NCBI GenBank assembly: GCA_900556625.1
Contig: USPQ01000002.1
Coordinates: forward strand, 6,507-70,506
DNA: 64,000 bases
Direction of reading: 5' to 3'
Origin: an uncultured Bacteroides sp.
GTDB taxonomy: Bacteria; Bacteroidota; Bacteroidia; Bacteroidales; Bacteroidaceae
Shown: positions 9,655 to 18,876 of the stretch, in pieces
Layout: the number at the start of each line of letters is the position of its first letter
Numbering within the stretch: position 1 is the stretch's first letter
Notes under the pieces: generated by a model
Told to the model about the DNA's origin: nothing
The model's input: only the letters and a program-made list of their open reading frames with translations
The model's database searches: none
Translations under genes and position numbers: made by a program

Positions 9655-10371
9655 ATGTTTAACATACTATCTAATATTACTCTACGAAATATTACCACTG
9701 CCGGAGTGGTTCTCACAGTTGTGATATACCTTTGTACATCCTGTAGGAACAACCATGCCGAAGTGGAACGCATAATCCGCAATCATCTTGAACCCACCAA
9801 AGAGCTATATGCTCTCGCCCTACAGACGGGCGAAGTTACCCTGCCTCTTGGCGGCAAATATCCGCATGTTACCTATCCAGCTCCGGGAGGTACGGAAACC
9901 CCTATCAGCAATGTATGGATTGTAAATGGCAACTATATGGGCAAAACATACGAATGCCACGGATGCGACTCGTGCATGAAGTGCTATCAAGATGCCGGGC
10001 TGATAACATATAACATCGTTCGTAGAGACAGTACTTCAGTTAGGAGCATCGTATGCCTCACAGAAAAAGGAAAACAATACTTAATCGAACGACATATTTC
10101 CGGATTTCACCCTATTATCAATGCCTGGCGCCGAAGAGAGCAACTGGAAGTAGTACTGGTGGCCAAAGAAAAGTTTGACTTGGAGATACACCCCTCGGAC
10201 ACTACGGAAATCTATCATTGTAAGGTACACCGAAAACTCGAAATTACTCCCTTCATCGAAGCATTGGGTGCTACCGGCAAAGAGAACCAACCGGATTATG
10301 TGCGCAAACTTCGTGTAGACCTTAATAACAAAGAGTACCCTATGGTAACTTACATCGAAATGGAGCCATAA
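9655..10371 (+). CDS. unknown lipoprotein with CHGCDSCMKC motif
   Basis: I do not recognise this 238-residue protein. The ATG at 9655 gives a lipoprotein-like signal (VIYLCTSC, cysteine near residue 30); a longer start at 9610 is possible but adds a second hydrophobic stretch. The middle contains CHGCDSCMKC, four cysteines that could bind a metal or form disulfides, in a stretch reading NGNYMGKTYECHGCDSCMKC. It lies 133 bases behind the glycan operon, past an inverted repeat, so it may be a separate unit. Function unknown. Confidence 0.75.
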   Translation: MFNILSNITLRNITTAGVVLTVVIYLCTSCRNNHAEVERIIRNHLEPTKELYALALQTGEVTLPLGGKYPHVTYPAPGGTETPISNVWIVNGNYMGKTYECHGCDSCMKCYQDAGLITYNIVRRDSTSVRSIVCLTEKGKQYLIERHISGFHPIINAWRRREQLEVVLVAKEKFDLEIHPSDTTEIYHCKVHRKLEITPFIEALGATGKENQPDYVRKLRVDLNNKEYPMVTYIEMEP

Positions 10372-10738
10372 AAAATATTTTCTATTTCTCAAACAAAACA
10401 CAGTTTTTCAATACTCATATTAAAACTTTTGGGCAATTTTGTCTAAATGAAATAAATATCTTATGTAAAGCTTTACACAAATTTTCCAAATGGATAAAAC
10501 AAAGCTTGCGTACCCAATCGTTTTTCGGAACAACAGAGAATATTGTATATACACAGATATGAATTGCGGTCTGTGACTACTTGCTACTTATCATCATTAG
10601 TATCCACTAATAGGACATCTACTAAAACCCTCCTGTTTTATTAGGGCACTAATATTATCCCACCATTATAATCAAGTAAAATAATGATTTTTCATAATCA
10701 TCTGATAATCAATGTACATCACAAATATATTAGTTTTA
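10372..10738. other. AT-rich non-coding stretch
   Basis: No gene is supported here. A weak hairpin (CTAAAAC, six-base loop, GTTTTA, around 10620-10642) is the only structure noted. The promoter of the next gene starts at 10739. Confidence 0.5.
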
Positions 10739-10770
10739 TTTGAAACTATTGTTCAAAACGACTATCTTTG
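10739..10770 (+). promoter_or_regulatory. Bacteroides promoter of the M20 deacylase gene
   Basis: TTTG at 10739-10742, a 20-base spacer and TATCTTTG at 10763-10770 match the Bacteroides primary sigma consensus TTTG-N19-21-TAnnTTTG exactly. Transcription would begin near 10777, about 28 bases before the ATG at 10805. Confidence 0.85.
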
Positions 10771-10804
10771 TGCAAAGATTAAGATATAGATAAAAGATTT
10801 GACT

Positions 10805-11872
10805 ATGAAATATGATATTTCCTATATGACAACAGAGGCTGTAAGCCTGCTTAAATCACTGATTAGCATCCCTTCCATCAGCCGGGAAGAAACCCAAGCT
10901 GCGGATTTTCTGCAAAACTATATTGAAATGGCAGGTATGCAGACCGGGCGCAAGGGAAATAATGTGTGGTGCCTCAGTCCGATGTTCGATTTGAAAAAGC
11001 CCACTATCCTGCTTAACTCTCACATTGACACCGTAAAACCTGTCAACGGTTGGAGAAAGGATCCGTTCACTCCCCGCGAAGAAAATGGCAAATTGTACGG
11101 GCTGGGCAGCAACGATGCCGGCGCCAGCGTTGTTTCGTTATTACAGGTGTTCCTGCAACTATGTCGCACTTCGCAGAAATACAACCTCATTTATCTTGCC
11201 TCGTGCGAAGAAGAAGTTTCAGGTAAGGACGGAATTGAAAGTGTATTGCCGGGACTTCCTCCTGTCTCATTCGCCATAGTGGGCGAACCGACGGAGATGC
11301 AGCCCGCCATTGCCGAAAAAGGCTTAATGGTGTTAGACGTCACTGCAACAGGTAAAGCCGGACACGCGGCACGCAATGAGGGAGACAATGCTATCTACAA
11401 AGTATTGGATGACATCGCCTGGTTCCGTGACTATCGTTTTGAAAAGGAATCTCCGCTACTAGGCCCGGTGAAGATGAGCGTCACGGTGATTAATGCAGGT
11501 ACTCAACACAATGTCATTCCCGACAAATGTTCTTTCGTCGTCGACATCCGGAGCAACGAACTTTACTCAAACGAAGAACTGTTTGCGGAAATCAAGAAAC
11601 ATATTTCCTGTGACGCCAAAGCGCGTTCATACCGCCTCAACTCTTCACAAATTGATGAAAAACATCCGTTTGTTCAGAAAGCAGTAAAGCTTGGCCGTGT
11701 TCCTTTCGGTTCTCCAACTCTGTCTGATCAGGCATTAATGTCCTTCCCTTCGGTAAAGATCGGTCCGGGACGCTCTTCACGTTCGCATACAGCAGAGGAA
11801 TATATCATACTGAAAGAGATCGAAGAAGCTGTCGGAATTTATCTGGAGTTATTGGATGGGCTTCTGATTTAG
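10805..11872 (+). CDS. argE: M20 peptidase family amidohydrolase, ArgE-like
   Basis: A 355-residue zinc-dependent M20 deacylase, likely the acetyl- or succinyl-ornithine deacylase of arginine synthesis. Metal ligands are visible: His in SHID, bridging Asp in GSNDAG, catalytic Glu pair in CEEEVSG, Glu in GEPTE and the C-terminal His in SRSHTAEEY. The dimerization domain lies in the middle (KAGHAARNEGDNAIYK). Bacteroides make arginine through N-succinyl-ornithine, so the substrate may be succinyl- rather than acetyl-ornithine; the sequence does not settle this, and a DapE-like role is the main alternative. The ATG at 10805 is preferred over a TTG two codons earlier. It stands alone under its own promoter. 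Confidence 0.85.
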   Translation: MKYDISYMTTEAVSLLKSLISIPSISREETQAADFLQNYIEMAGMQTGRKGNNVWCLSPMFDLKKPTILLNSHIDTVKPVNGWRKDPFTPREENGKLYGLGSNDAGASVVSLLQVFLQLCRTSQKYNLIYLASCEEEVSGKDGIESVLPGLPPVSFAIVGEPTEMQPAIAEKGLMVLDVTATGKAGHAARNEGDNAIYKVLDDIAWFRDYRFEKESPLLGPVKMSVTVINAGTQHNVIPDKCSFVVDIRSNELYSNEELFAEIKKHISCDAKARSYRLNSSQIDEKHPFVQKAVKLGRVPFGSPTLSDQALMSFPSVKIGPGRSSRSHTAEEYIILKEIEEAVGIYLELLDGLLI

Positions 11873-11984
11873 TTACATCAATGTATATACAAATTACTTT
11901 CTATAAAAATATCCTATCGGGCGTATTCAATCTCGCATATAAAGAAGAAAAAAGCGAACGTTTCTTGCACAAACGTGTTCCATG

Positions 11985-12017
11985 TTATTAATAAACTTTT
12001 GAGGGGTTTATTAATAA
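11985..12017. repeat. perfect 12-bp palindrome, possible terminator
   Basis: TTATTAATAAAC at 11985-11996 pairs exactly with 12006-12017, with a nine-base loop (TTTTGAGGG). It lies in the 523-base gap between the M20 gene and the DUF2059 gene. There is no T-run after it, so its role as a terminator is uncertain. Confidence 0.5.
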
Positions 12018-12081
12018 CGGTATCTAAGTTTATTATAAACTCTCAAATCCAAGACAAAGGTTATTCCTGTGATTTTTAACA

Positions 12082-12121
12082 ACAAAAAAGGCTGCAAACC
12101 CTACAAAGATTCGCAGCCTTT
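12082..12121 (-). terminator. rho-independent terminator for minus-strand transcription
   Basis: AAAGGCTGC (12087-12095) pairs with GCAGCCTTT (12113-12121). On the minus strand the hairpin is followed by TTTTTTGTTGTT, a good U-tract, so it probably ends the transcript of the DUF2059 gene. The rest of the 11873-12395 gap has no gene I would support. Confidence 0.75.
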
Positions 12122-12395
12122 AGTTTATACCAAGGTTCTTACAGCTTAACTACTGTAAGGAGTTTCCATTCCACTGTTGCAATATTGCACTATTTTCTTT
12201 TCCATTCTTCTTTAGTTCCGTTCTTTACTCATCACTATTCTCCTACAAATATACAAAATAAAAAGAGCTTTTCCAAAAGTATCCGGCCCAATAAAAGAAC
12301 AGCGGACAATTATTATGCCGATTGTGTTTACCGTAAAAGCAGGATATATTTAGTCCATTATCAGTCATTGCGATTTCAATACTAGTTATCTTGAA

Positions 12396-13409
12396 CTAGA
12401 AATAGACTTTTTTATTTTTCTTCCCGGAAGAAACTTGATAATCCTTCACTCTTATATTAAAATATGATTTAGCCTTTCCATCATCATTAGAAGGCAATAG
12501 TTCCTTATCCTTTGCATGTGGCAATTCAAGGATATCAATTTCCTTCACATTTTTCTTCAATTTTGGAAATAAAAGACTGATATAAATGTATTTATGATTA
12601 AATCCTTCAACAGTTAACAGCCTATCCATAGATGCTCCGCCATCATATCCTCTCACATTATATTCATCGCCACTTTCTTTATCTATAATCTTGAATCCCG
12701 GACTATAATACAGCCATTGTGAATCCCAATAAACAGGTTGCACGAATGTCACTTTTGTATCCTTTTTTCTTCTTTCAATCGAATATAATGAAGGAGTTGT
12801 AGACATTCCGTTCTCATAAACTTTTCCGGGAACTACAGCGATACTGTCTTTCGGAAGCAAATAAGCTTGTGCACACAACTCTCTATCACGTTTCTTTTTT
12901 TGCTCATATTCTTTCATTGCTTGTTCGTGCTCAACCATTTGTTTATCCATTCCCGGTCTCACCTCTCTAAACATCTCTGTTTGGAGTTCCTGTACCAACA
13001 ATGGCATTGCTTCACGCATCACAGCCAATGAACTTTCTTTATATTTCCTGCCGACAGGAGATTCATAAAACGCGGCAATTGCTTTCAAATCTTCCAATGT
13101 CAAATGTTTCTTATAAGCAGGCATACACAGTTCAATCACCCTATTTTCTATTTTTTCTTTCCAGTCTTTAGCAAAATCATTCCAGTAGGCATCATCTTTT
13201 CCCGGTGCATTAAGTTTCATCACAGAAAGCATTTTCGGATAAAGATCGTCCGTAGCAGCCGAAGCACCGGAAAGCTTCATCATCTTCTTTAATGTCTCTT
13301 CATATTCATCTGTCGCATTCGTGGTTTGTGCAAAGACCGGAAAAGTTAGAGTAAGCAGTGTAATTACACACACAATTACTCGGGAAGGAAATAAGTTTTT
13401 CATAAGCAT
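12396..13409 (-). CDS. exported DUF2059 protein
   Basis: A secreted protein of about 337 residues. A signal peptide ends near the FAQTT stretch, about 27 residues in. The DUF2059 helical region follows (about 40-160), with KKMMKLSGA, LEDLKAIAAFYESPVGRKY and REAMPLLVQEL, typical of the family. The C-terminal half (about 190-337) is a beta-rich region I do not recognise. DUF2059 proteins have no settled function. ATG starts at 13409 and 13403 are both possible. The gene is downstream of and co-directional with the 13.6-20.9 kb locus but separated by 250 bases. Confidence 0.85.
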   Translation of the reverse strand: MLMKNLFPSRVIVCVITLLTLTFPVFAQTTNATDEYEETLKKMMKLSGASAATDDLYPKMLSVMKLNAPGKDDAYWNDFAKDWKEKIENRVIELCMPAYKKHLTLEDLKAIAAFYESPVGRKYKESSLAVMREAMPLLVQELQTEMFREVRPGMDKQMVEHEQAMKEYEQKKKRDRELCAQAYLLPKDSIAVVPGKVYENGMSTTPSLYSIERRKKDTKVTFVQPVYWDSQWLYYSPGFKIIDKESGDEYNVRGYDGGASMDRLLTVEGFNHKYIYISLLFPKLKKNVKEIDILELPHAKDKELLPSNDDGKAKSYFNIRVKDYQVSSGKKNKKVYF

Positions 13410-13662
13410 CAAATTTTATTTATTAAACAAATGTTCTAAACATATTATCATATTTTCTATTCTTAGTCCAGTCGTACCATAAGTTTCTTTAGAATCATAC
13501 CACCAGAATAATTAAATACGCTTCATATTTCATTAGTATGCAATTTTAATAACCAACAATATCCGCCAAACGATCCTAAAAAGAATATTTCTTATAAAGA
13601 TATGCAATATTTAATTATTATGCAAGGAAATGTTATATAGTTTCCATTAAATTCTCCTGCTA
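13410..13662. other. AT-rich gap, nothing identified
   Basis: I see no coding frame, strong hairpin or consensus promoter in these 253 bases. Confidence 0.4.
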
Positions 13663-15747
13663 CTACAACATATAGATAAACCTCTGCTGTCCGTTATCAT
13701 CTACATAGAATGGAAGTTCCTCTTTGCCTTTCGTTAGATTCCTGAGCCATAAAAGCGAACCGAACGGAACGCCGACCGTAATATAATTACACTTAGCCTG
13801 TTGACTCAGGATTTTTTTCCATTCACCATTGTCCCAATATAACAATTCATATTGATTACCTACAACAATGCCATTGTCAGCATTCAGTGGCATCATTCTT
13901 ACTTTTGTAACAAACTGAGGTTCCCTCAACATAAAATGTATAGTTGGGTAAGGCTCTGGAGATGTTTGTGGATTACCATCATATTCAGCCTTCCACTTAA
14001 TTTGTTCCAAAGGTTCATCCATTAGTCGAACTTCAAACTTGTTTCCAACCAAAGTATCCGCAGGCGAAAATATAGGTAAAGAAGAGGCAGGAATGGTATT
14101 TTTATATCCATATCGAATATCGGTTATAAATTCCAGCTCCGACAAAGCAGCATGGGGATATTCATTTGTAGTCTTTATCTGATAATATTGATAGGGACCT
14201 TTGTTCATGCCAAGCTTGATGTCCTGAAAATAAGGGTGCAGCGTATCAGTTATTACCCCAACAGTATCACAAGGGTTAAACCCCGGTTTATTGCTCGCCA
14301 AAACGACTGTCCCAATCAATTTTATCGCTTTATTCACCAACCCTTGCTTCATGGGAAATTTACGAAGTAATGTCACATCATTAATTTTTCTTCCTGTATG
14401 AGGCTTCTCTATTTTCCCTTCCTTGTTTAAATAGAAAGGTTCTCCAAAAGAAAATGATTTGCCAAATGGTGAATAATAAACAGGGAAATAAAACCTGTCA
14501 GGAATTACGGATGAGAAAGTGACATTGTGCTCCATACGGTTTATTTTCCCCCAAGTTACGGGAATGATACCGGATGACACCCCGCTATTAAAAGCGGCAA
14601 GATATGCAAGATTGTTATTTCCAGTTTCCTGATAAGAAAGAGTCAAAGGAACGGTCTTCAATAAATGTGAAGTTACATCCTTCAGAAATGGAGAATCAAA
14701 GAGTTCAGGAATATACTCACCATTCTTTTCCAAAAAGAAAGGCGTGTCTTTTTGTTCTGAAAACATAAAACGATAAATATTCAGTATGTCTTTCGTTTCA
14801 AAAGAACTATTGTCACTAGTCGGTATTGATGATTCCGGATTAAACGCTAGCCAATTCCCATTTTTATCTAATACAACTCCATGATAATGCCTTCCCTGAA
14901 ACTGTCTATAACATGCATTAAATTCAACAGCAGTAGGTATGCCACAAGCCCTCAATATAGACACACCATAACTTGCAATCGGGATACAGTCATGAAAACC
15001 ATTAAAGAAAAGTTCCTGATAACCGACTTCTTCTCCATAAGGATACAACGGAAAAAACTTGCGTAACTGATATATTACAAAGTTGTATCGCCGAATCGCT
15101 TCTTGTACAGAATCCTTATTAATATCTGTCAGATATTTACCCATAAATGCAGAATGGACATCCGAGAAGTCAATTAGGGAATAATCGGGTATACTTCGAT
15201 AAGGAAGGATATACTCGTAAAAGTCTTCAACGGATAACCGCCGTATGCCGTCTATTTGTTTCCTCCACTCAAAAACATGATCTATATGATTAATTAATTG
15301 CTTGGCTGTGATCCAATTAAAATCATAATCTTCTTTCCAAAACGTTTTGACAGATTGCTCTGATACTCTGACATCATTCTGTTTTCTGAATCCAGTGCGA
15401 ACACTATCTATCAATTTTTGTATATTTCCATTATGAAAACTATCAGTAGCCACATACACTGAATGATAGAAAAGAGAGTCCGCAGCTCTTGTCAATGAGT
15501 CCAATAATGGATGTTGTCGGGGATTCCTGAGAGAATAAAACGAATGATGATACCGCATATTCGCAATCAAGAACTTTGCAGCTTTCAATTTCTGAGGTTC
15601 ATGCTTATAATGATCCAAAACAGCTTCCAGTTCCGTCCTATTTGACCCGGAAATTGAAAGGACAGTTTCAACACGCTTGTCTATCTCACTTGTACAGCCT
15701 AATAGCAGAAACAGAAAAAAAACAATAATAAGGCTATTCTTTCTCAT
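13663..15747 (-). CDS. transglutaminase-like lipoprotein
   Basis: A 694-residue lipoprotein (lipidated Cys18, FLLLGC) with a transglutaminase/papain-like core at about residues 230-305. The likely catalytic Cys254 (HDCIPIASYG) and His289 (RHYHGVV) are present, and Asn303 (WLAFNPE) stands where Asp is usual. The N-terminal 220 residues are helical and the last 300 are beta-rich with no named domain. Such proteins act outside the cytoplasmic membrane, as proteases or peptide-linking enzymes. The gene is 29 bases behind the O-antigen-ligase-like gene and probably co-transcribed. ATG 15747 is preferred over a TTG six bases upstream. Confidence 0.82.
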   Translation of the reverse strand: MRKNSLIIVFFLFLLLGCTSEIDKRVETVLSISGSNRTELEAVLDHYKHEPQKLKAAKFLIANMRYHHSFYSLRNPRQHPLLDSLTRAADSLFYHSVYVATDSFHNGNIQKLIDSVRTGFRKQNDVRVSEQSVKTFWKEDYDFNWITAKQLINHIDHVFEWRKQIDGIRRLSVEDFYEYILPYRSIPDYSLIDFSDVHSAFMGKYLTDINKDSVQEAIRRYNFVIYQLRKFFPLYPYGEEVGYQELFFNGFHDCIPIASYGVSILRACGIPTAVEFNACYRQFQGRHYHGVVLDKNGNWLAFNPESSIPTSDNSSFETKDILNIYRFMFSEQKDTPFFLEKNGEYIPELFDSPFLKDVTSHLLKTVPLTLSYQETGNNNLAYLAAFNSGVSSGIIPVTWGKINRMEHNVTFSSVIPDRFYFPVYYSPFGKSFSFGEPFYLNKEGKIEKPHTGRKINDVTLLRKFPMKQGLVNKAIKLIGTVVLASNKPGFNPCDTVGVITDTLHPYFQDIKLGMNKGPYQYYQIKTTNEYPHAALSELEFITDIRYGYKNTIPASSLPIFSPADTLVGNKFEVRLMDEPLEQIKWKAEYDGNPQTSPEPYPTIHFMLREPQFVTKVRMMPLNADNGIVVGNQYELLYWDNGEWKKILSQQAKCNYITVGVPFGSLLWLRNLTKGKEELPFYVDDNGQQRFIYML

Positions 15748-15775
15748 ATTCAATTTTATTTATATAGGGGGGATA

Positions 15776-17362
15776 TCAATTATTATTCTCTTCAATCAAT
15801 AATTGCGCTTGTTCACTCTTCATTTCCCTCTTCATCATCCTGATAGCAGAAGTTTTAATTTTCATGGGCTTATCTATAACTGACTCGGCAACTCTCAGCA
15901 TACATTTCCGATTACCCATATTTTTATATAAATGAAATAACTTATAAAGAGGCAGGAACCGGGAAGGACACATCATAGACGCATTATCATAATACCTCTC
16001 CGCCAACTCATACTTATCCAATTCCTGATAGTTCTCACCAATCATAAGTTCCAAGTCATAGTCCGCCCAATACTTACGACATTGCAGTGCTACTGTCAAA
16101 CTCTCCTCATATTGTTTATTTTCCAAAAGTATGGCTGCATAGTTATAAAGAAAATAAGGATTATTTTCAAACTTCTTCTCTAACTCTGCATAAGCCGGAA
16201 GAGTTTTGCCGGATGCCCCACAAAGTGCAAGCCTGGATGTATCTCCCCATTCCTTTTCTGCCATTACACGTTTCACTAAATTATAGATCCCCCAAAATGA
16301 ACAAAGAAGAATAAAGATACATACAGTATTCTTTATTATTGGACAGGTAAAAACCTTTGCTATATATTCCTTTGTAAGAATTATGATGCACAAAAACGTA
16401 ACAATCCATGTAAAAGGATAAGTAAACGTATAGGAGAAAAATGAAAATACCCCTATTGATATAAGGGAACAAAAAGCTATTCGTTTCTCCGCACAAGGAT
16501 GTTTTTTATAACAGTATATTAACAAAGTTATCAGCGCAAGTATCATCAACAAACCGACAAATCCAAAATTCAAGAGAACTCCCAAATATTCATTAAAAGG
16601 ATGTTTCACATTATCAGCTAACATGGAATAACGATTCAGTCCATATTGTCGGAAATAATCAGCTTGATAATCCATATAGCGAGCCTCAAAACTACCTATC
16701 CCATGTCCCAACCACGGTGCATCTTTTACCATACTTACACTGCATCGCCAAATAAGTAACCTACCATCAGCGGAATCTTTTTTCATCCAGTAACATCCTG
16801 ACAATAATAAAGCGAAACATAATAGAGAAAGATACTTTACCCACCTCTTATGAAAGAACTTCATATTCAGAAGAATGAAACAAATGAAAGCAATACTCAT
16901 AATGCCAGCTCTTGATTGCGATAAAATCACAGCTATTACAATTACAAATCCTATCAATCCTCCTACATACCGGATATATTTATTACTATCTGACAATAAG
17001 AATCCTACAAAAGGAAAACCAGCACAGAGACATGCCGCAAAGCCTGCAGGATTGTCAAAACTCCCCGTAACCCACAAAGTAGTAGATATCTGAAAGAAAC
17101 CGAAAAACTGAACTACCCCGAACATTGCCTGCAAAAAGCAAGAAATAACAATGATAAAACCATATACAGATATCCTCGTATCTTTCTGTTCATTCTGCCT
17201 GTAAAATAATATGTTTACAGCTTCATATGCTAATACTATAAATAGCATGAACACAGCAAAGCACCATTTAGGAACAATGTACGAGTCCGTAAATTGTCGT
17301 GAACAGGCAAAAAGACTACCTAAGCACAATGCAGCAAACAAATAATGAGATGTTCTTATCAT
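15776..17362 (-). CDS. O-antigen ligase-like membrane protein with TPR tail
   Basis: A 528-residue polytopic membrane protein with about ten hydrophobic segments in the first 370 residues and a Wzy_C/O-antigen-ligase core (LGHGIGSFEARYMDYQADYF followed by VKHPFNEYLGVLLNFGFVG). The last 150 residues are soluble and look like tetratricopeptide helices (NPYFLYNYAAILLENKQYEE, ALQCRKYWADYD). Enzymes of this family transfer glycans to lipid or protein acceptors. No other glycan genes are nearby, so a protein O-glycan ligase or a non-glycan role are both possible. The start is ATG 17362; a TTG at 17380 would touch the preceding stop codon. Confidence 0.82.
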   Translation of the reverse strand: MIRTSHYLFAALCLGSLFACSRQFTDSYIVPKWCFAVFMLFIVLAYEAVNILFYRQNEQKDTRISVYGFIIVISCFLQAMFGVVQFFGFFQISTTLWVTGSFDNPAGFAACLCAGFPFVGFLLSDSNKYIRYVGGLIGFVIVIAVILSQSRAGIMSIAFICFILLNMKFFHKRWVKYLSLLCFALLLSGCYWMKKDSADGRLLIWRCSVSMVKDAPWLGHGIGSFEARYMDYQADYFRQYGLNRYSMLADNVKHPFNEYLGVLLNFGFVGLLMILALITLLIYCYKKHPCAEKRIAFCSLISIGVFSFFSYTFTYPFTWIVTFLCIIILTKEYIAKVFTCPIIKNTVCIFILLCSFWGIYNLVKRVMAEKEWGDTSRLALCGASGKTLPAYAELEKKFENNPYFLYNYAAILLENKQYEESLTVALQCRKYWADYDLELMIGENYQELDKYELAERYYDNASMMCPSRFLPLYKLFHLYKNMGNRKCMLRVAESVIDKPMKIKTSAIRMMKREMKSEQAQLLIEENNN

Positions 17363-17380
17363 TTTACCTATTCCCAACAA

Positions 17381-18052
17381 TCATTTTTTAAAAGTTCCAC
17401 TCAATCTTTCCAATGACCGCAACAATTGCCGTGTATCTCCGCCAACAGTTGCCCCTTGAATAACTCTGTTTTTATCAATAATAACATTTGATGGATACAC
17501 ATAAATATGTAATGTATCATCAAATTCGTCTCTGTAATCGGGAACAACAGTTATGTTTTCCCACTTCAGGTGTAATCTACCCATTAATCTCTTCACTTCT
17601 CCATTAGAATCAGGCGTTAGCGCTATAAACCGAATATTCGAATAATCCTCGGCTAGTATATTTAAAGCTGTAAGTTCCCGTATACAAGGACGACAATGCC
17701 TATTCCAAAAACATATAACTGTAATATCGGATTCATCCATTTTAACGGATTTTCTACTCATATCAGTTAATTTGATCTGAGGAAACATCTTACCAATTAA
17801 AGTCTCAAGTTTAGGATGCTTATAAGTTAAGTGAATTTCCGTTATTTCATCCGTTCCCTTGATAGAAATGATGTATTTACCCGTTTCTAAAGAGTCGGAA
17901 TGCACCTGTTCTGTTATAGGTCTTTACTCTGCATCAAAATATATAATCGTGTCGCCTTCTACGGCAATCTCATTACTATTAATACAAGTTACCTTTTGAG
18001 CATGACAAACACCTACAAAAAGGAATGACAAAAGAATAAAATATAATTTCAT
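17381..18052 (-). pseudogene. TlpA-like thioredoxin gene interrupted by an in-frame TAA
   Basis: An exported TlpA/thioredoxin-like protein of 223 codons with a nonsense codon. From ATG 18052 the frame encodes a signal peptide (FLFVGVCHAQ) and 42 codons in all, then TAA at 17926-17924. The same frame then continues without interruption to 17381. The downstream part holds the thioredoxin domain with active site C-R-P-C (FWNRHCRPC) and the YPSNVIIDK loop. A GTG at 17905 could restart translation, but the product would lack a signal peptide and stay in the cytoplasm. A single change from CAA, GAA or AAA explains the stop. The neighbours are intact and closely spaced. Confidence 0.85.
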
Positions 18053-18188
18053 ATTTCAAAGGTTTTATAGTATGTAATGTAGCTGAATCAAACGATATGT
18101 AACTCAGCTACAAAAACAAATTATTCTAAAAGATCATCTTTGTATTTTACAAACGCTTCTATCACCTTTTGACCAAAAACGATCAAAA

Positions 18189-18560
18189 TCAATCATCAAC
18201 CACTTCTATCAAATTCTCATCCTCCAATATTTTTTTCAACCGATAATAAAGATTTAATTTATGTTCTAAATCTTTCGATTCATCTACACTATCTGATTGT
18301 TCTTCCATTAAGCAACAGTGTTTATCTTCCGCAACAGGAGTTGAGGCTTCATCAAACTCTGCAATTTCCACTTCTACTACATCTCCTATGTCCAACATAC
18401 CTCCGTTCCATACCAAATGTATTTCTTCAGGCATTTTTAAACCACTAAGAGTCCAAGTCAGACCACTATGCCAAGTAATATTAGCAACGATCCCTACTCC
18501 ACACTGAGGAATGCCCGCCTTGCATGTTTTATCTTTAGATTTCACAATAAGTCCTTTCAT
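18189..18560 (-). CDS. small unknown protein, paralog of the upstream gene
   Basis: A 123-residue soluble protein without signal peptide that I do not recognise. It shares with its upstream neighbour the order W, L-IGD-V-I/E-V-E and then S-P (here LDIGDVVEVEIAEFDEASTP), so the two are likely diverged duplicates of one beta-rich domain. It ends in an acidic helix with three Asp/Glu clusters. It contains five cysteines, two adjacent (HCCLME). The gene follows its paralog by 5 bases, and 136 bases separate it from the broken thioredoxin gene. Confidence 0.75.
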   Translation of the reverse strand: MKGLIVKSKDKTCKAGIPQCGVGIVANITWHSGLTWTLSGLKMPEEIHLVWNGGMLDIGDVVEVEIAEFDEASTPVAEDKHCCLMEEQSDSVDESKDLEHKLNLYYRLKKILEDENLIEVVDD

Positions 18561-18565
18561 ACAAA

Positions 18566-18868
18566 TTATATAAGCCCTTTTACTTTAAGTTCAACTTTTA
18601 GTTGTTCATATTTTATTTTCATTTTATCTTTATCATAGATTACTTTCATAGGAGGAGACACTTTTGATATTTCAACTACTTTTATTACAACCTTATCGCC
18701 TATTTTTAAGTTCTCATCGACCCAAACAAGCCTGCTCAAAGTGTCTGTCCCTCCTATATAAATGTTATCGTCAAATGAATAGTTACAGTTCACCATTACA
18801 AACGCTACATCATAGGATGTAATAATCACAGGCTCCCGGTTATTAATTCTTATTTCAAATCCTATCAT
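18566..18868 (-). CDS. small unknown protein, paralog of the downstream gene
   Basis: A 100-residue soluble protein from the ATG at 18868 (MIGFEIRI). An upstream in-frame start would overlap the previous gene. The central LKIGDKVVIKVVEISKVSPP stretch matches the downstream neighbour in spacing. The N-terminal half is beta-rich and the end is lysine-rich. There is no signal peptide, although the flanking genes encode exported proteins. An immunity-like or chaperone-like role is conceivable but unsupported. Confidence 0.72.
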   Translation of the reverse strand: MIGFEIRINNREPVIITSYDVAFVMVNCNYSFDDNIYIGGTDTLSRLVWVDENLKIGDKVVIKVVEISKVSPPMKVIYDKDKMKIKYEQLKVELKVKGLI

Positions 18869-18876
18869 AATTTTTT

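Noticed and set aside
12185..12385. 66-residue plus-strand frame
   Set aside because: Composition is that of AT-rich non-coding DNA; no promoter, no plausible domain.
15776..17362. capsule or O-antigen gene cluster
   Set aside because: Only one ligase-like gene is present; no glycosyltransferases, flippase or nucleotide-sugar genes are around it.
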